From assembly GCA_023053685.1 (NCBI GenBank), contig JALIGW010000032.1, positions 5,149,343-5,213,342 on the forward strand: a stretch of DNA of 64,000 nucleotides, written 5' to 3'. The DNA comes from Diadophis punctatus similis (Eukaryota; Chordata; Lepidosauria; Squamata; Dipsadidae). The notes under the pieces were generated by a model. That model was not told where the DNA came from, searched no databases, and worked only from the letters and a program-made list of their open reading frames with translations. Below are positions 9,853 to 22,500 of this stretch, piece by piece. Numbering within the stretch: position 1 is the stretch's first letter; every line of letters begins with the position of its first letter. The position numbers were made by a program, and so were the translations under genes.

Positions 9853-10425
9853 TAGACTTACAACCACAGTTGAGCCCAACATTCAGAGGCTTGGCAACTG
9901 GCATGTACTTATGACAGTTGCACTGTCCCGGGTCACGTGATCCCCTTTTGCAACCTTCTGACAAGCAAAGTCAACAGGGAAGCCGGATTCACGTTACAAC
10001 CATGTGACTAATTTACAGAATAGAATAGAATAGAATAGAATAGAATAGAATAGAATAGAATAGAATAGAATAGAATAGAATAGAATAGAATAGAATAGAA
10101 TAAGCTGGAAGGGACCTTGGAGGTCTTCTAGTCCAGCCCCCTGCTCAAGCAAGAGAACCTATACTATTTCAGATAAGTGGCTGTCCAATCTCTTCTTAAA
10201 AACCTCCAGTGATGAAGCACCCACGATTTCTGAAGGGAAGCTATTCCACTGGTTAATTGTCCTCACTGTTAGGAAATTGCTCCTGAATTCCACTCTAAGG
10301 ATTCACTTAACAACGGAGGCAAGAAAGGTTGTAAAATGGGGCACTTAAAACTCATTTGACAACCATCTCGCTTAACAACCTAAATTTTGGCCTTGGTTGT
10401 GGTTGCAAGTCAAGGGTTACCTGCA
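9853..10425. mobile_element. Tigger-like MITE split by a CR1 insertion
   Basis: Left part 9853-10015 (GACTTACAACCACAG to CATGTGACTAATTTA) and right part 10306-10425 (GATTCACTTAACAACGG to GTTGCAAGTCAAGGG) are continuous once 10016-10305 is removed. Confidence 0.7.
10016..10305 (-). mobile_element. CR1 3' end with (AATAG)n tail
   Basis: CR1 in reverse orientation with its 3' tail drawn out into about 17 AGAAT units (10017-10102), then CTGGAAGGGACCTTGGAGG. AATAG microsatellites at CR1 tails are a known snake trait. Confidence 0.85.
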
Positions 10426-10541
10426 TTTTAGTTTTGTTGCAGACCATCAAGAATCTCTTCCTTTGTGAGATGGACAATCATTTAACTTAGATGAATAAAG
10501 ATAAATAAAACCCTTTAACTTAATAAAGAAATAACATTTTT

Positions 10542-10838
10542 TTAAAGTGTGCTATTTTTGTGATTCAATGCAGCTTCTGGTTTCAGAGCTGAGTTTGCTT
10601 CAGTGGCTTTATACACCGGCAGCTTTTTAATTTTTGAGTTCCTTGACTTCTTCAGCTTTGAACAACCTTCAGATCTACCTACAATCAGTTTTGCACCTAA
10701 CAATTCCTTCTTTGTTACGGGGTTACATGGCATATCAAGCTGTCTGCTGTTTCTCCAGAGATTTGAGCGGCCATTCACTGGCTGTACATTTTTGGGATTG
10801 GACAAAAATAGTTGCATTACTGTGTAGGAAGTTAGCAC
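10542..10838 (-). other. unrecognised 98-codon open frame
   Basis: A Lys/Ser-rich frame starting at 10838 (MLTSYTVMQLFLSNPKN) and ending at 10542. I do not recognise it. No splice sites, start context or neighbours support a gene. It may be part of a decayed processed copy. Confidence 0.15.
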
Positions 10839-10979
10839 CTACCCACCCCCACTCCTAGAGGAATGAAATATTTGAGGAAATATTAAAAGAAGGCAGAATA
10901 TTATATTTCCCTGGCTGAGAAATGGAGAAACAGTATTTTAGGCAGAAAATAGACTAACTCTATTTACTAACTCTGTAAT

Positions 10980-11520
10980 TCGCTCTACATGGGGCTACCC
11001 TTGAAAAGTATTCGGAGACTGCAATTGGTGCAAAATGCGGCTGCGCAAGCTGTGGTGGGTGTTTCTAGATACACCCACGTAACACCCATTCTCCGCCAGC
11101 TGCACTGTTTGCCCATTGGTCTCCGGGTGCAATTCAAGGTGTTGATTATCATCTTTAAAGCCCTACATGGCTTAGGACCAGGTTATCTTCGGGACCGCAT
11201 CCTACCTCATACATCCCTACGACCTGTTAGGTCCCACAGAGTCGGTCTCCTCCAGGTCCCATCAACCAAACAATGTCGGTTGGCGGGCCCTAGGGGGAGA
11301 GCCTTCTCTGTGGGAGCTCCGGCTCTCTGGAACCAACTATCTGCAGAGATCCGAATCATTCCCACCTTGCTGGCCTTCCGGAAAACCATTAAGACATGGC
11401 TCTTCCTGCAGGCGGGGTGATTGTGACTGTTGCTTGTGTTGCTTTTTATCCTTTCAATTACTATTTTATTATTGTTGTTTTTATAGTATTTTTTAAAATA
11501 GTATTCCGCTGTTCTTATAT
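10980..11520 (+). mobile_element. L2-like LINE, reverse-transcriptase C-terminus
   Basis: An open stretch reading RRLQLVQNAAAQAVV, HVTPILRQLHCLP and FKALHGLGPGYL, a hallmark of the CR1/L2-group C-terminal region. The 3' end is lost where the next copy begins at 11521. Confidence 0.8.
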
Positions 11521-12560
11521 ATGGACGACGTTAAGATCTGGATGGGGAGGAACAGGCTCAGACTAAACCCCGATAAGACTGAGTGGCTGTGGATATTGCC
11601 TCCTAAGGTTCATGACAATTACCTCTCCTTGGTCTTTGAGGGTGCGAAACTGACCCCCTCAGACCAGGTCCGCAACTTGGGGGTCCTCCTAGATCCACAG
11701 CTAAAATTGGACCACCATCTTTCTGCTGTGGCTAGGGGGGCCTTTGCACAGGTTCGCCTGGTGCACCAGTTGCGGCCATATTTGGAGAAGGAGGCGCTAC
11801 TCACGGTCACTCATGCCCTTGTCACCTCGCGGTTGGACTACTGCAATGCGCTCTACATGGGGCTACCCTTGAAGAGTATCCGGAGACTTCAGTTGGTGCA
11901 AAATGCGGCTGCGCGTGCTGTGGTGGGTGTGCCAAGGTACACCCACGTGACACCGATACTCTGCCAGCTGCATTGGTTGCCCATCGGTCTCCGGGTCCAA
12001 TTCAAGGTGTTGATCACCATCTTTAAAGCCCTTCATGGCTTAGGACCAGGATATCTTCGGGACCGCATTCTGCCTCATACTTCCCTCCGACCGGTTAGGG
12101 CCCACAGAGTTGGCCTCCTCCAGGTCCCGTCGGCCAAACAATGTCGGCTGGCGGGCCCCAGTGGGAGAGCCTTCTCTGTGGCTGGCCCCGTGCTCTGGAA
12201 CCAACTACCCCCAGAGACCCGGACTATCCCCACTCTGCTGGCTTTCCGTAAAGCCATTAAGACATGGCTTTTCCTGCAGGTGGGGGGGACAACTTAATTC
12301 CACCTGAGCCTACCCCCCAAGTATGTATGTGTCGAATGGATGTTGCTGTTTTAAATAATTGTTTTAAATTTTTGTACTTGTTTTTAAATTTTATGCAATT
12401 TCTTTGTTTATTCTTGTATTTCTCCTTGTTGTAAGCCGCCCCGAGTCCCTCGGGAGTTGGGCGGCATATAAGAATAACAAATAAATAAATAAATAAAATA
12501 TATGTTGTACGCCGCCCTCAGTCCCCAGGGAGTAGGGTTGCAAAATAAAAACAAATAAAT
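11521..12560 (+). mobile_element. L2-like LINE copy with 258-codon open frame
   Basis: Codons run from LRLNPDKTEWL through LGVLLDPQL, SRLDYCNALYMGLP and VQNAAARAVVG to the stop at 12297. Then come a 3' UTR, GTAAGCCGCCCCGAGTCC and (AAAT)n. The frame is intact but 5' truncated, lacking the catalytic YxDD region, so it cannot be active. A second, shorter tail follows at 12498-12570. Confidence 0.85.
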
Positions 12561-12599
12561 AAATAAACTCTTAATAGGCCCCAGACCAGAGCATACTCA

Positions 12600-13030
12600 C
12601 TCATTCCCCTCCCCCCCTTTTGGTCAATGGGCAGTCTATTCTACATAACAAAGAAGAACCATCATAGGAATCCCAAAGCCATCTCACCACTGGCACCTGA
12701 GAAGATTACATCAGCCAAGCCTGGTGGGACACAGACAAAAGCCTACAGAGGTAGCCAAGACCCCCGCCCCATGGGAGTCTGGCCACCAATCAGAGCGCCT
12801 TTCTTAGACAGGAAACTCTGAGGTGGGGCCCAACAAAGAGTATAAATATCTCAGGGACTCTCAGCAACGCCCTTTTTACTCTCTCTTCTTCTTCTTCAAC
12901 ATCTTTGAGGCATGTGATCCCCCTCAAGCCATGTGGTCCTGCTGTCCACCATTAAACCACCTTTCCAAACAGCCTCCATGCTTCCGGTGTCTTTTCCCCC
13001 ACTTGGAACTCAACCCAGAAAGGACATTCC
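12600..13030 (+). mobile_element. candidate LTR fragment
   Basis: TATAAATATCTCAGGGACTC followed about 110 bp later by CCATTAAACC has promoter-then-polyadenylation order like an LTR. The borders are not found. A hAT element inserted at 13037 interrupts the sequence, which resumes at 13644. Confidence 0.35.
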
Positions 13031-13036
13031 TTATGA

Positions 13037-13635
13037 CAGTGATGGCTAACCTTTTTGCCATCGCGTGCCAAAAGGGGTGGGTCACGCATGCGCATGCCCA
13101 CACCCATAATTCCATGCGGCCAGTCCCACGCATGCACGCGTGACCCTTCCCCCTGCTCCCGGCACGCTATGGCATACCCGTTTTTTGCTCTCCCCAGGCT
13201 TCAGAGCCTTTCTAGGAGTCTGGGGAGGGTGAAAACGGCCTTCACCACACACACATCCGGAGGCAGGAAATGGCCTGTTTGCCAACTTCCGGTTGGACCG
13301 GAAGGCCCATTTTTTTTTGCTCTCCCCAGGCTACAGAGCCTTTCTAGGAGTCTGGGGAGGGTGAAAACGGCCTTCACCACACACACATCCGGAGGCAGGA
13401 AATGGCCTGTTTGCCAACTTCCGGTTGGACCGGAAGGCCCATTTTTTTTTGCTCTCCCCAGGCTACAGAGCCTTTCTAGGAGTCTGGGGAGGGTGAAAAC
13501 GGCCTTCTCCACACACCCCCAGAGGCAGGAAATGGCCTGTTTCCCGACTCCCAGTGGGTCCAGAAGGCCCAAAAATCAACCAATATAGCTCCACGTGCCA
13601 CATGTGGCACACGTGCCATAGGTTCGCCATCACTG
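13037..13635. mobile_element. hAT element with internal 132-bp tandem repeats
   Basis: Ends CAGTGATGGCTAACC and GGTTCGCCATCACTG, flanked by CCTTATGA and CCTTACAA (6 of 8 identical). Inside, a 132-bp unit (GCTCTCCCCAGGCT, CGGCCTTCACCACACAC) repeats almost three times from 13181. No transposase. Confidence 0.8.
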
Positions 13636-13739
13636 CCTTACAAGAACTGGAAGAGACTTTATACATGAAATAAACGATAATAAGTCAAACAACAATATGA
13701 GAACGTGTTACGTTCAGGGTCCCAGCATCTGTTAGAGAT

Positions 13740-13985
13740 ATAAAAAAATTGCTTACTGGTGTAAACCATTTAGAGAGTGCTTGCACTGTGAGGCGGTATA
13801 TACATCTCACAAAATAAATAAAATAAATAAATGACAGCCAGCTGGGTGACTGAGAGTTCTAGATCTGCCTTAGCCATGACAGCCAGCTGGGTGACTTTGG
13901 CCAGTCCATCTCTCTCAGCCCAACCTACCTCACAGTGTTGTTGTTGTTGTAGAGAAAACAGGAGGAGGAAGGAGTATTAGGTATG
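13740..13985 (+). mobile_element. SINE tails (tRNA-derived and MIR-like)
   Basis: TTGCTTACTGGTGTAAACC and GTGAGGCGGTATATA match the SINE end at 32340-32390. CAGCCAGCTGGGTGACTTTGG and CAACCTACCTCACAG match the second SINE family at 53340. Confidence 0.6.
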
Positions 13986-13992
13986 TTTGCCA

Positions 13993-14320
13993 AAGGGGTG
14001 GGTTCTAACTTATCTCTCTGCCGGTTCGCTTCCTCCTGAACCGTGTGGCCGTGCCACGTGCATGCACAGTTGCAAATAAAATAAAATAAAATAAAATAAA
14101 AAAGCCAAAAACAAGATGGCGACTGCGTGCACAGTGCCAGAAACTCGGCTTCTGCGCATGCTCAGAAGAAAAAGAAAATTTAAAAAAAATTTTTTTTTAA
14201 AGATGGTGGCGCCCACGGACCAGCACCGACCAAACTGGATCTGTGAAATCATCATGATGTCACCAGCGGGTCGCTACCGGTTTGGGCGAACCAATCCGAA
14301 CTGGGAGGAACCCACCCCTG
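13993..14320. mobile_element. non-autonomous hAT element
   Basis: Inverted ends AGGGGTGGGTTC and GAACCCACCCCTG inside a perfect 8-bp duplication GTTTGCCA (13985-13992 and 14321-14328). Same family as 2195-2522, diverged. Confidence 0.85.
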
Positions 14321-14362
14321 GTTTGCCACCTTAAAAATTACTTATAAAGTATGTAATATAGG

Positions 14363-14705
14363 TTAGTCTACGACCACAATTGAGCCCAACGTAAGTGAGC
14401 CATTTGTTAAGTGAGCTTTGTCCCACTTTACAATTTCTCACCACAGTTGTTAAGTGAAGTTGTTAACATAACCAGGTTATGTTAAATCAATCCAGCTTCC
14501 CCATTGACTTTGCTCGTCAGAAGGTCGCAAAAGGGGATCACGTGACCCCGGGACACAGTGACAGTCGTAAATAGGAGTCCGTTGCCAAGCATCCAAATTT
14601 TGATCACGTGACCACAGGGATGCTGCAACGGTTGTTAACTGTGGAAAACGGTCCAAAGTCACTTTTTTCAGTTTTGTTAAACTTTGAACAGTCCCTAAAT
14701 GAACC
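14363..14705. mobile_element. Tigger-like MITE, full copy
   Basis: TACGACCACAATTGAGCCC to TTTGAACAGTCCCTAAATG, with the GTCAGAAGGTCGCAAAAGG and GATCACGTGACC blocks. Confidence 0.65.
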
Positions 14706-14829
14706 ATCTGGGAGAATTCTAGGAGCCCAAAGGAAGATGTGGAAGCCTAGATGGGTTTGGTTCTTTCACAGGTGTGCTTGTATTACCTCTTCCTGGAACA
14801 CCTCAGCTCATTGATCTGAAGCAGAATAA

Positions 14830-15055
14830 CAAGAGTTGGAAGGGACCTTGGAGGTCTTCTAGTCCAACCCCCTGCTCGAGCAGAACCTATACCATTTCAG
14901 ACAAATAGTTGTCCGGTGTCTTCTTAAAAACCTCCAGTGATGGAGCACTCACAACTTCTGGAGGCAAGCCGTTCCACTGGTTAATTGTTGTTACGATCAG
15001 AAAACCTCTATTTAGTTTCAGGTGAGATCTCTCCTTGAATAGTTTCCAACATGGC
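14830..15055 (-). mobile_element. CR1 3' end
   Basis: GAAGGGACCTTGGAGGTC to CATTTCAGACAAATAG and ACCTCCAGTGATGGAGC, the standard CR1 end reversed. Confidence 0.85.
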
Positions 15056-15479
15056 CCCATGCTATTCAACCCCCAGAACCTTCAGCTGTTGGGCTACCAT
15101 AGAACATAGAATAAGAGGATTAGAAGGGACCTCGGAGGTCTTCAAGTCCTTGCATGGGAGATGAAGGAATTTGGAAAGGATCCACATTAATTTTTTTGAT
15201 TTTCTGGCTTCTCCAGTTCTGGGAATGCTCTTCTTCTTTTCACTCCAGGGCTGTTCCCATGATAAATTCAGCAAGACAAGATTTGTGAGTTTATTGTGCT
15301 TTAATTTCCCTTTTGCAAATGACGAGAATCATCGTGGTACAGATCTCTAAAAATTCAAAGTACGGGGCAGGAGTTACTCACGGACGCGGGTGCCAGGAAA
15401 ATCTGGGTACCAAGCTGAGATTGACACAGTCTAGGGAGGAAAGCCAAGGCCTGAGAAATGGATGGGTCTCTGCAGACCA

Positions 15480-15725
15480 AAAGGGAGAGGTCGTCTCGAC
15501 TTACGACCAACAACGGCACCCCACAGTGAGACCTTTGTTAAGTGAATTTTGCTCCATTTTACGACCTTTCTTGACATACCGTATTTTTCGGAGTATAAGA
15601 CGTGTTATATGTATGTATATTATTATGTTTATTTGTTAGATAATAATGTAAAGCAATGTGTGTTAATACTGGATGTTATGGTATATTTGTTGATGTATAT
15701 GTAGGAGTTAAAAAATAAAAATTCA
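15480..15725. mobile_element. Tigger-like fragment, CGTATTTTTCGG end and a LINE tail
   Basis: Short pieces: GTCGTCTCGACTTACGACC; TACCGTATTTTTCGGAG at 15579; then an A-rich tail ending AAAAAATAAAAATTC. Confidence 0.4.
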
Positions 15726-16027
15726 AAAAAAGTTGAATAGCTGAGGACTAGCGGTAAACCGCTTTGCATTGGCGGTGATTGGAAGCAGCTTAAGGGCCGA
15801 AGAAAATGAATACCATATGTATTGGGAAATTCCAAAATCAAATTCTGATTTGGTTTTTTTACAGAACTTTTCTGAGGGAAGACTCGTACAATTGGGTGAT
15901 GCCACCATCTGCTGGAACAATTTGTAAAGACTTGGCAGAAAGTGGAGAACGAAAAGAAAGGAAACCCAGGCCAGCATGGAGTAAGGTAGTCCTCAACTTA
16001 CAACAGTTCATTTAGTGAACGTGACAT

Positions 16028-16255
16028 GATAGCAGTTTTCCAGTATTCGAGGGGGTCAAATTATACTCCAAAGCACCAGAAGGCAGGACAAGAAACAACG
16101 GATGGAAACTAATCAAAGAGAGAAGCAACCTGGAATTAAGGAGACACTTCCTAACAATGAGGACAATTAACCAGTGGAACAGCTTGCCACCAGAAATTGT
16201 GGGTGCTTCATCACTGGAGGTTTTTAAGAAGAGAAATTTATCTGAAATAGTATAG
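16028..16255 (+). mobile_element. CR1 3' end
   Basis: AGCAGTTTTCCAGTATTCG through AACAGCTTGCCACCAGAAA to AGAAGAGAAATTTATCTG. Confidence 0.8.
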
Positions 16256-16269
16256 ATTCTCCAATGTAA

Positions 16270-16690
16270 GAATTCTCTGCGCTTGCTGGCTTTCCCCAGA
16301 GACCAGCTGGAAGGGAGGTGCCCAGAGGATCATTGGTTGCCCCCTCCCCTCTTTGGGAGACCTTTATAGCTCCCGCTGCCTTAAGAAAGTTCAAAACATC
16401 CTTAAAGATCCATCTCATCCTGGGCACCCCCCCTTTTTTTAAACTATTACCATCTGGCAGACGGTACAGGACAATAAAGACAAGGACAAACAGCTTCTAT
16501 CCCAGAGCAGTAACTATATTGATTTCTACTGTAGGGTGCAATATTAATGAAGTATCAGGAAAAGGTAATGTCAAGACGCTTACCGTAGAAGTACCCAAGA
16601 GGTTTATATGTATATATGTACATGTATGTACATATATTGTTTTGTTTAATGTTTGTCTTTTTTAATGTTTATACTCAAAATAAAAATTAT
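16270..16690 (+). mobile_element. LINE reverse-transcriptase C-terminal fragments
   Basis: Coding-like text LRKFKTSLKIHLI, then KLLPSGRRYRTIKTRTN, a motif near the C-terminus of several CR1/L2-group LINEs, then an A-rich end. The family is not resolved. Confidence 0.5.
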
Positions 16691-17450
16691 TAAAAAACAA
16701 TTAATGAAGGATCAGGGGTTTTCAATTTAATTGTATGGAATGTGAAGGATGTGCTTTTGTTTTATTTTTTATGTATAATGTACACTGAAGATGGCATTTA
16801 ATTTTGTTATGCGAGGTTATGGCAGCCATTTGCGGCTTCCCAGGGTCGTGTGAATGTGCCTTTTTACTGGAAGCCAGGGTTTACTTCTGTTTCTGGCGAA
16901 AACCACCTCACGGTGAACAACAGATTTGTTTAACCAACAAGGAAAGGGCATGAAAGCTTTTCCTGCCAGGTTCCAGTGGAGGCAACTAAATGAGCAGGAT
17001 AACAAGTTTTATTCTCGAAAAGCTAAGAAACCCAGTTAAACAATTCCAGCAACTACCGTGTGTATGAAGAACAAGCTTTGTTTATAACTATTTGCACCCT
17101 GTTTGCACTAGCTTTTTCTCCCAACATCTGTGCCTAAGTGGCCAACCGGTTCTCTTTAGGGAAGGGGATGGTTTCCATCCGTGTCTTGTTCGAGCCATCT
17201 CTTTTTGAGGATGTAAGAATTAACTTCCATGCAAAGGCCAGCCAAAGGAGGGGTTGTGGAACATCTTCACGTTGGTGGGGTCCTTGGTGCCTTCTTACCA
17301 TTTCACGGGTGGTGAAAAGCAGCATGTTCATCTCAGAACTGGGGAAAAACATACTTCCTGGAATCAGTTTGGCACCAAACCTCCTGGTTTTTAAGAAAGT
17401 GAATCAAAAAATGGAAATGGCATTTCAAGAAATCGATAAGGATTCAACAC
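16690..17450. other. mostly unique sequence, no gene seen
   Basis: No splice-bounded frame, RNA gene or recognised repeat. Open frames are short and without family resemblance. Confidence 0.4.
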
Positions 17451-17451
17451 A

Positions 17452-17835
17452 GGGCAGTCCTTGACTTGCAGCCGTTCATTTCGTGACCGAAGTTACAACA
17501 GCATGAAAAATGACTTATGATTGTTTTTCACACTTATGACCATTGCAACATCGCCAGGGTCATGGGAGCAAAATTCAGTTATCAATCTGACTCACACATT
17601 TATGACAATTGCAGTGCCCTGGAGTCCTATGATCCCCTTTCGCAACTTTCTGAACAAGCGGTCACTGGTAAAGCCAGATTTGCTTAACAACCGTGTGACT
17701 AACTTAACAATTGCAGTGATTCATTTAATTGTGGCGAGAAGTCGTAAAAAGGGGTAAAACTCGCTTCACAGCTGCCTTGCTTGCCAACAGAAATTTTGGA
17801 CTCAATTTTGATCATTAAGTCGAGGACTTCCTGTA
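17452..17835. mobile_element. Tigger-like MITE, full copy
   Basis: GCAGTCCTTGACTTGCAGCC to TAAGTCGAGGACTTCCTG, with the usual interior. Confidence 0.65.
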
Positions 17836-17989
17836 GCCTGAGTCTTCTCAGGCAGAAACGCCAAGGCCGAAGTCTTGGAAACTGTTAAAAACTTCCTGCT
17901 CCAACTCCACTGGTTACACTGATTTACGACTCGCTGTTTCTTGATGTAGCATGATGGGAGAAATGTTCCATTTGTTGCTTGTTTTAATG

Positions 17990-18124
17990 CAGAGGTCTTC
18001 AAACTTGGCAACTTTAAGACTTGTGGACCAACTCCCAGAATTCTCCAGCCAGCATAGCTGCCTGGAAAATTCTGGGAGTTGAAGTCCACAAGTCTTAAAG
18101 TTGCCAAGTTTGGGGACCCCTGTT
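17990..18124. mobile_element. palindromic MITE
   Basis: AGGTCTTCAAACTTGGCAAC and the complementary GTTGCCAAGTTTGGGGACC arms around a short centre (GCATAGCTGCC). Confidence 0.8.
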
Positions 18125-18261
18125 TTAATGCCTTCACTGTAAACTGGGTGTGTAAGCCCCCCCTTCAGAGTTACCAATGAAGCAGCGTACGAAGTTTCTG
18201 CTGCCAAGAGTTCGAAGACTGACGTAACATTTGCTTCTGCAGGAGTCCAAAGGATGGAAAT

Positions 18262-19179
18262 TACCGCATTTTTCGGAGTCTAAGACACACCTTAGTTTTG
18301 GGGGAGGAAAACAAGGAAAAAAGGTCTCTGCCTCCAAGCAATTTGCCGAACAGCATAGATGATATACACTGTTTGCTGTGTATTTCTGTGCATGTGTGCC
18401 TGACCCATAGAAATCGCAAAAAATTGGAGAAATGTACATTATGCCAGAAAGTTTTCTTAAACGTAGTCACACTAACTCCTCCCAATTATTTAAATAGATC
18501 TACTCCAAGGTAAGTCAGGATTTAACTCTAATACTAAACAGGACACTGTTACATTTCAGACTATACTTCTACAGAGCTGTTAAAATTAATTAAAATTTCT
18601 GGAAGTATACATTATTCTCTATTATTTAAAAGAAGATACAATAGCACTGGGCCTCTTCAGAGCAAGCATTTATTTTAAAAAGCTTCTTTATTTTGTTAAG
18701 TTGTCTAGAACAGGGGTCTCCAATCTTGGCAACTTTTAAGACTTGTGGACTTCAACTCCCAGAATTCCACAGCCAGCAAAGAGGTTGGAGACCCCTGGCT
18801 CTAGAACAATAATAAAGCAGTCTTTAAAAAATAAGTCTAATAATTTGAACATTCTACAGACATTTATAGTTATTCACTTACCCCCTTGCATCCAGTTCAC
18901 CAGAAAATAAAAATCTGAGTGTCTCTCCCAGCTATTTGCCTCTTTGCAGTTTCATTTTCATTTTAGCACATGGCAAATCAGCTGGGGGTCGGGAAGCTGC
19001 TCAGGACTTGCTTGTCTTAATAGGCTGTTCTCTGTTTGCTGCAAGCAGGAAAGTTGCTGGAAAACAGAGGCCAAAGAGTGGGGGTGGCTGGGGCTACACT
19101 CGGTATATAAGATGCACCCAAGTTTTCACCCTCTTTTGGGGGGTAAAAAGGTGCGTCTTATACTCCGAAAAATACGGTA
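18262..19179 (-). mobile_element. TIR DNA element (918 bp), inverse of 5538-6507
   Basis: TACCGCATTTTTCGGAG to CTCCGAAAAATACGGTA. The interior matches the 5538 copy in reverse, including a half palindromic MITE at 18712-18803 at the corresponding place. Confidence 0.75.
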
Positions 19180-19185
19180 TATCGA

Positions 19186-19566
19186 TACAGCTAGTCCCTC
19201 ACTGACAATTGATTTCTGTTGCTAAGCAAGACAGTAGTTAAGTGAGTCTTGCCCCATTTGATAACCTTTCTTGCTACCGTTAAGTGAATCGCTGCAGTTC
19301 TTAAGTTAGCAACACGGTTGTTAAGTGAATCTGGTTACCCCCTTGACTTTGCTTGTCAGAAGGTCACAAAAGGGGATCACATGACCACAGGACACTGGAA
19401 ACGTCATAAATATGAGTCAGTTGCCAAGCATCCAGATTTTGATCACGTAATCACAGGGAGGCTGCAATGGTCATGTGAAAAGCAGTCTTCAGTCACCATT
19501 TTTAGTGTTGTTGTCACTATGAGCGGTCACTAAAACAACTGTTGTAAGTCAAGGACTCCCTGTAAA
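19186..19566. mobile_element. Tigger-like MITE, full copy
   Basis: CAGCTAGTCCCTCACTGAC to GTAAGTCAAGGACTCCCTG with the GGTCACAAAAGGGGATCAC block. Confidence 0.65.
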
Positions 19567-22500
19567 TACACAATCTGGGTCAAATGTGCCTGAATCTCTC
19601 TCTGTCTGCCCAACCCTGCAAGGGAATTCACACAGAACCAACGCGTACAAGGGTGTCATTCGTAAAGGTCTATTTTGCAACCATGCCCAGCGACAAAGAA
19701 AAAGAGACACACAAAGCGCCAGGTTTAATCACAGTCCATTGTATTGGTTGTTATTTTTTTAAGTCAAAGTATAACAATCACACACCCACACAGATTCTCA
19801 AACACTTGTTTGGGAACATCAGACATGATACGTTTGCAGTAACCGAGAAACAGAAACTGGAGACATGCTTATATAGTTGACCGATGGTTCTAACGGACTG
19901 CAAATTCTGGCCTGTCCAGGCCAGCTAGCTGCCTGCCTCACTGAAGGACGGCTTCAGAGAGTGGCCGGTGGAAGGAGAGGCACAGAGGGAGACCTCAGTG
20001 CCGGGCAAGCGTCACTGCCTTTGATCTGACCTGAACAAAGGATGGATTGAGCTCAGTGTGGAAGGAAAGGGGGGAAAATGTGCGCTTTAAGACTGTAAGG
20101 TTGATCAACTCCCAGGAAAAAAAAAGAAATTGGTAAAAGTCAAGGATGCCCCTATTTTTTGGGGGGGGGGGAGGAAGGGAGGGATTTGGGCTCTCTCATG
20201 GGTACAGGCAACTTGCCAGCTAATGCAACCCATCAAAATCTGGCTACTGGACCACACCAGCCCTCCACGCAGCAGCCATGGGGGTCAGTTGAACAGGATG
20301 GCCGTTGCAAGCAGGGATCAGAGCGCCTCTCCCCAACTACACTGGGGTTGGCCAGGACAAACCATGATTGCCATCTACTGGCACTTTCTGCATATAAAAC
20401 TCGTCCCATCTTTGAAAAAAAAAAGACATAGCCATACGATGAAAGGGGATGGGGGGAAGGATTTCAATAACACTCAAGAAGGGATGAGTCTCCCTTTCCA
20501 GCGCTTTCATCTAGGTAAAATCAAATTGAGGAATAACGGAGGATCCAGACTGGAGTCAGCCTGGGCCAAAATGGAGCAAAGTTTTGACAATCTAGCAATC
20601 TCAAGAGCTTTCTGAGGGAGATGGAGAACTTTTTCAGAAAACCTGGATGTTCCAGAGAAAGAAGCATTCAGGATGAGGCTCTCTCCTGGCCATTCTGGAA
20701 CCAGGGACAGTCCAGAACTGACCACCAATACTACAGTATAAGCCTAATTTCCATGCTACAGAAACAGCATCTTCTGGTTAATAATACTGGATATGAAGAA
20801 AAGGAACTTCATTGTTAAGTAATGACACCCTTTTTTTGATGGTTGCAATTTTGGAATATTCTGAGAGAAGGAAGAAGAGGTGCCTTGGTTTGTTCTAGAG
20901 CAGAGGTCTTCAAACTTGGCAACTTTAAGACTTGTGGACTTCAACTCCCAGAATTCTCCAGCCAGCATAGCTGGGAGTTGAAGTCCACAAGTCTTAAAGT
21001 TGCCAAGTTTGGGGACCTCTGTCCTAGAGAATCAACCACCCTGGGTTTGGTCCCATTGCTTGAATTTCAAGACAAAGAACTGAACATTCAGGGTATGGCC
21101 ATTTATGCAACTCTAGAAGGTCCATTTTTGAGTCAAGCAGGTTCAGCCACACTGGATCCCCAGCCCCTTCTTCCAGGGATCACTTAAACTCCACGAACAA
21201 CTGGTTCTCAGCCAGATAACATCGACAGGAGGTATAGATATAAACACACACACACACACACACACGTGCATAGCTCAAGAGAATAAGGCGCATAGTTCGG
21301 GTGATGGATGGCGGTTCTGTATTATTACAGAACCAAACTGGATGAGATTTTGAGAATGTCTACAATCCATTTTTTTGGGAGAAAAGGAGGGCTGCAAAAG
21401 ACATTTTGGTTATTGGCGCTTCAGGCATTAAGACATACAGGAAGAACCAGTCACAAAAGGCAGCTAAAATGCTAACTGTCCTACTACACAGCAGCTACTG
21501 CTTAACTATAATAGCATCTCTTCAAAACCACAAGCTCCGTTTGTATGAGGTGGTTCACTGGGCCATGGATGGAGAAGAGAAGGGATATAAATGTGCAAAT
21601 TCCACAAGGGAGCTAACCAACCCAGCCTACTAACTAGGCTAGATTTAGCTCCAAATATGTCTAGTCTGAAATGGATGAGGTACGAGTGGACAAAAATCAC
21701 CAACCCATTGTGAGTTGTTTCTCTCTCTCTCTAGGATGGGAGTAGGAGAATATGACAGGAACGGGAAAATATCTCTCCCCTCTGTGTCTTCTTTGTAATG
21801 ATTTGGATGAGGAAATTAGCTGAAATTGGGTGCTGCAAGCATGTAATGAACTAATTGTCCACAAAGGAACGCAGTTGGCTGATTTGTGGTGAGAGAAAAA
21901 GGACGACAGACCCAAGGAAAACAGAACTGGAATGCCAAACTACTTTCCCAGGTGAGAAGCAAGACAGAACTGTGGAAGATCCACACGCACAGAGATCCCA
22001 GGGGAACAATGCGAGTCTGCCAGAAATAACTTTCCAGAAGCCCAGCCAAAACACCAGTCTGCATGGGTGCTTTCCAACCTGTGAATGCAGATATTGCTCA
22101 GCCAAATTACCCGTTTTCCATCTGAGAAATTGAAGTGGGGAAGGAAGGAAAAGGAAGTGCCAGGGAGTATTTATCTGCCTTTAAAAAGTAGTGCAAATGT
22201 ATACTCTTAAGGGTTCACCCAAAAAAGTTCTGCTGCTGTTTCTCAGCTGCCTATCAAATTTGTGGGGTTCAAGAGGAACAAAGCAGAGAAGGAGCTTGGG
22301 GACAATGTTATAGGAGGTATCTCTACTCAAAGCATGCAAAGAGGATGCAACGTCCCTTTCCAAAGGCGCCTGGCAAATGCCACCATGACAAGATACATGC
22401 CACCATGCAAATGGCATTATTTGGGGTCAATTGTGCACTGATGCCACTGCACGTGGGCACCACTCCTTCCATAAAGCACCCAGGACTTTCTTTTTTTTTT

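Noticed and set aside
13055..13588. 177-codon frame with internal repeats
   Set aside because: Produced by the 132-bp tandem repeats inside a hAT element.
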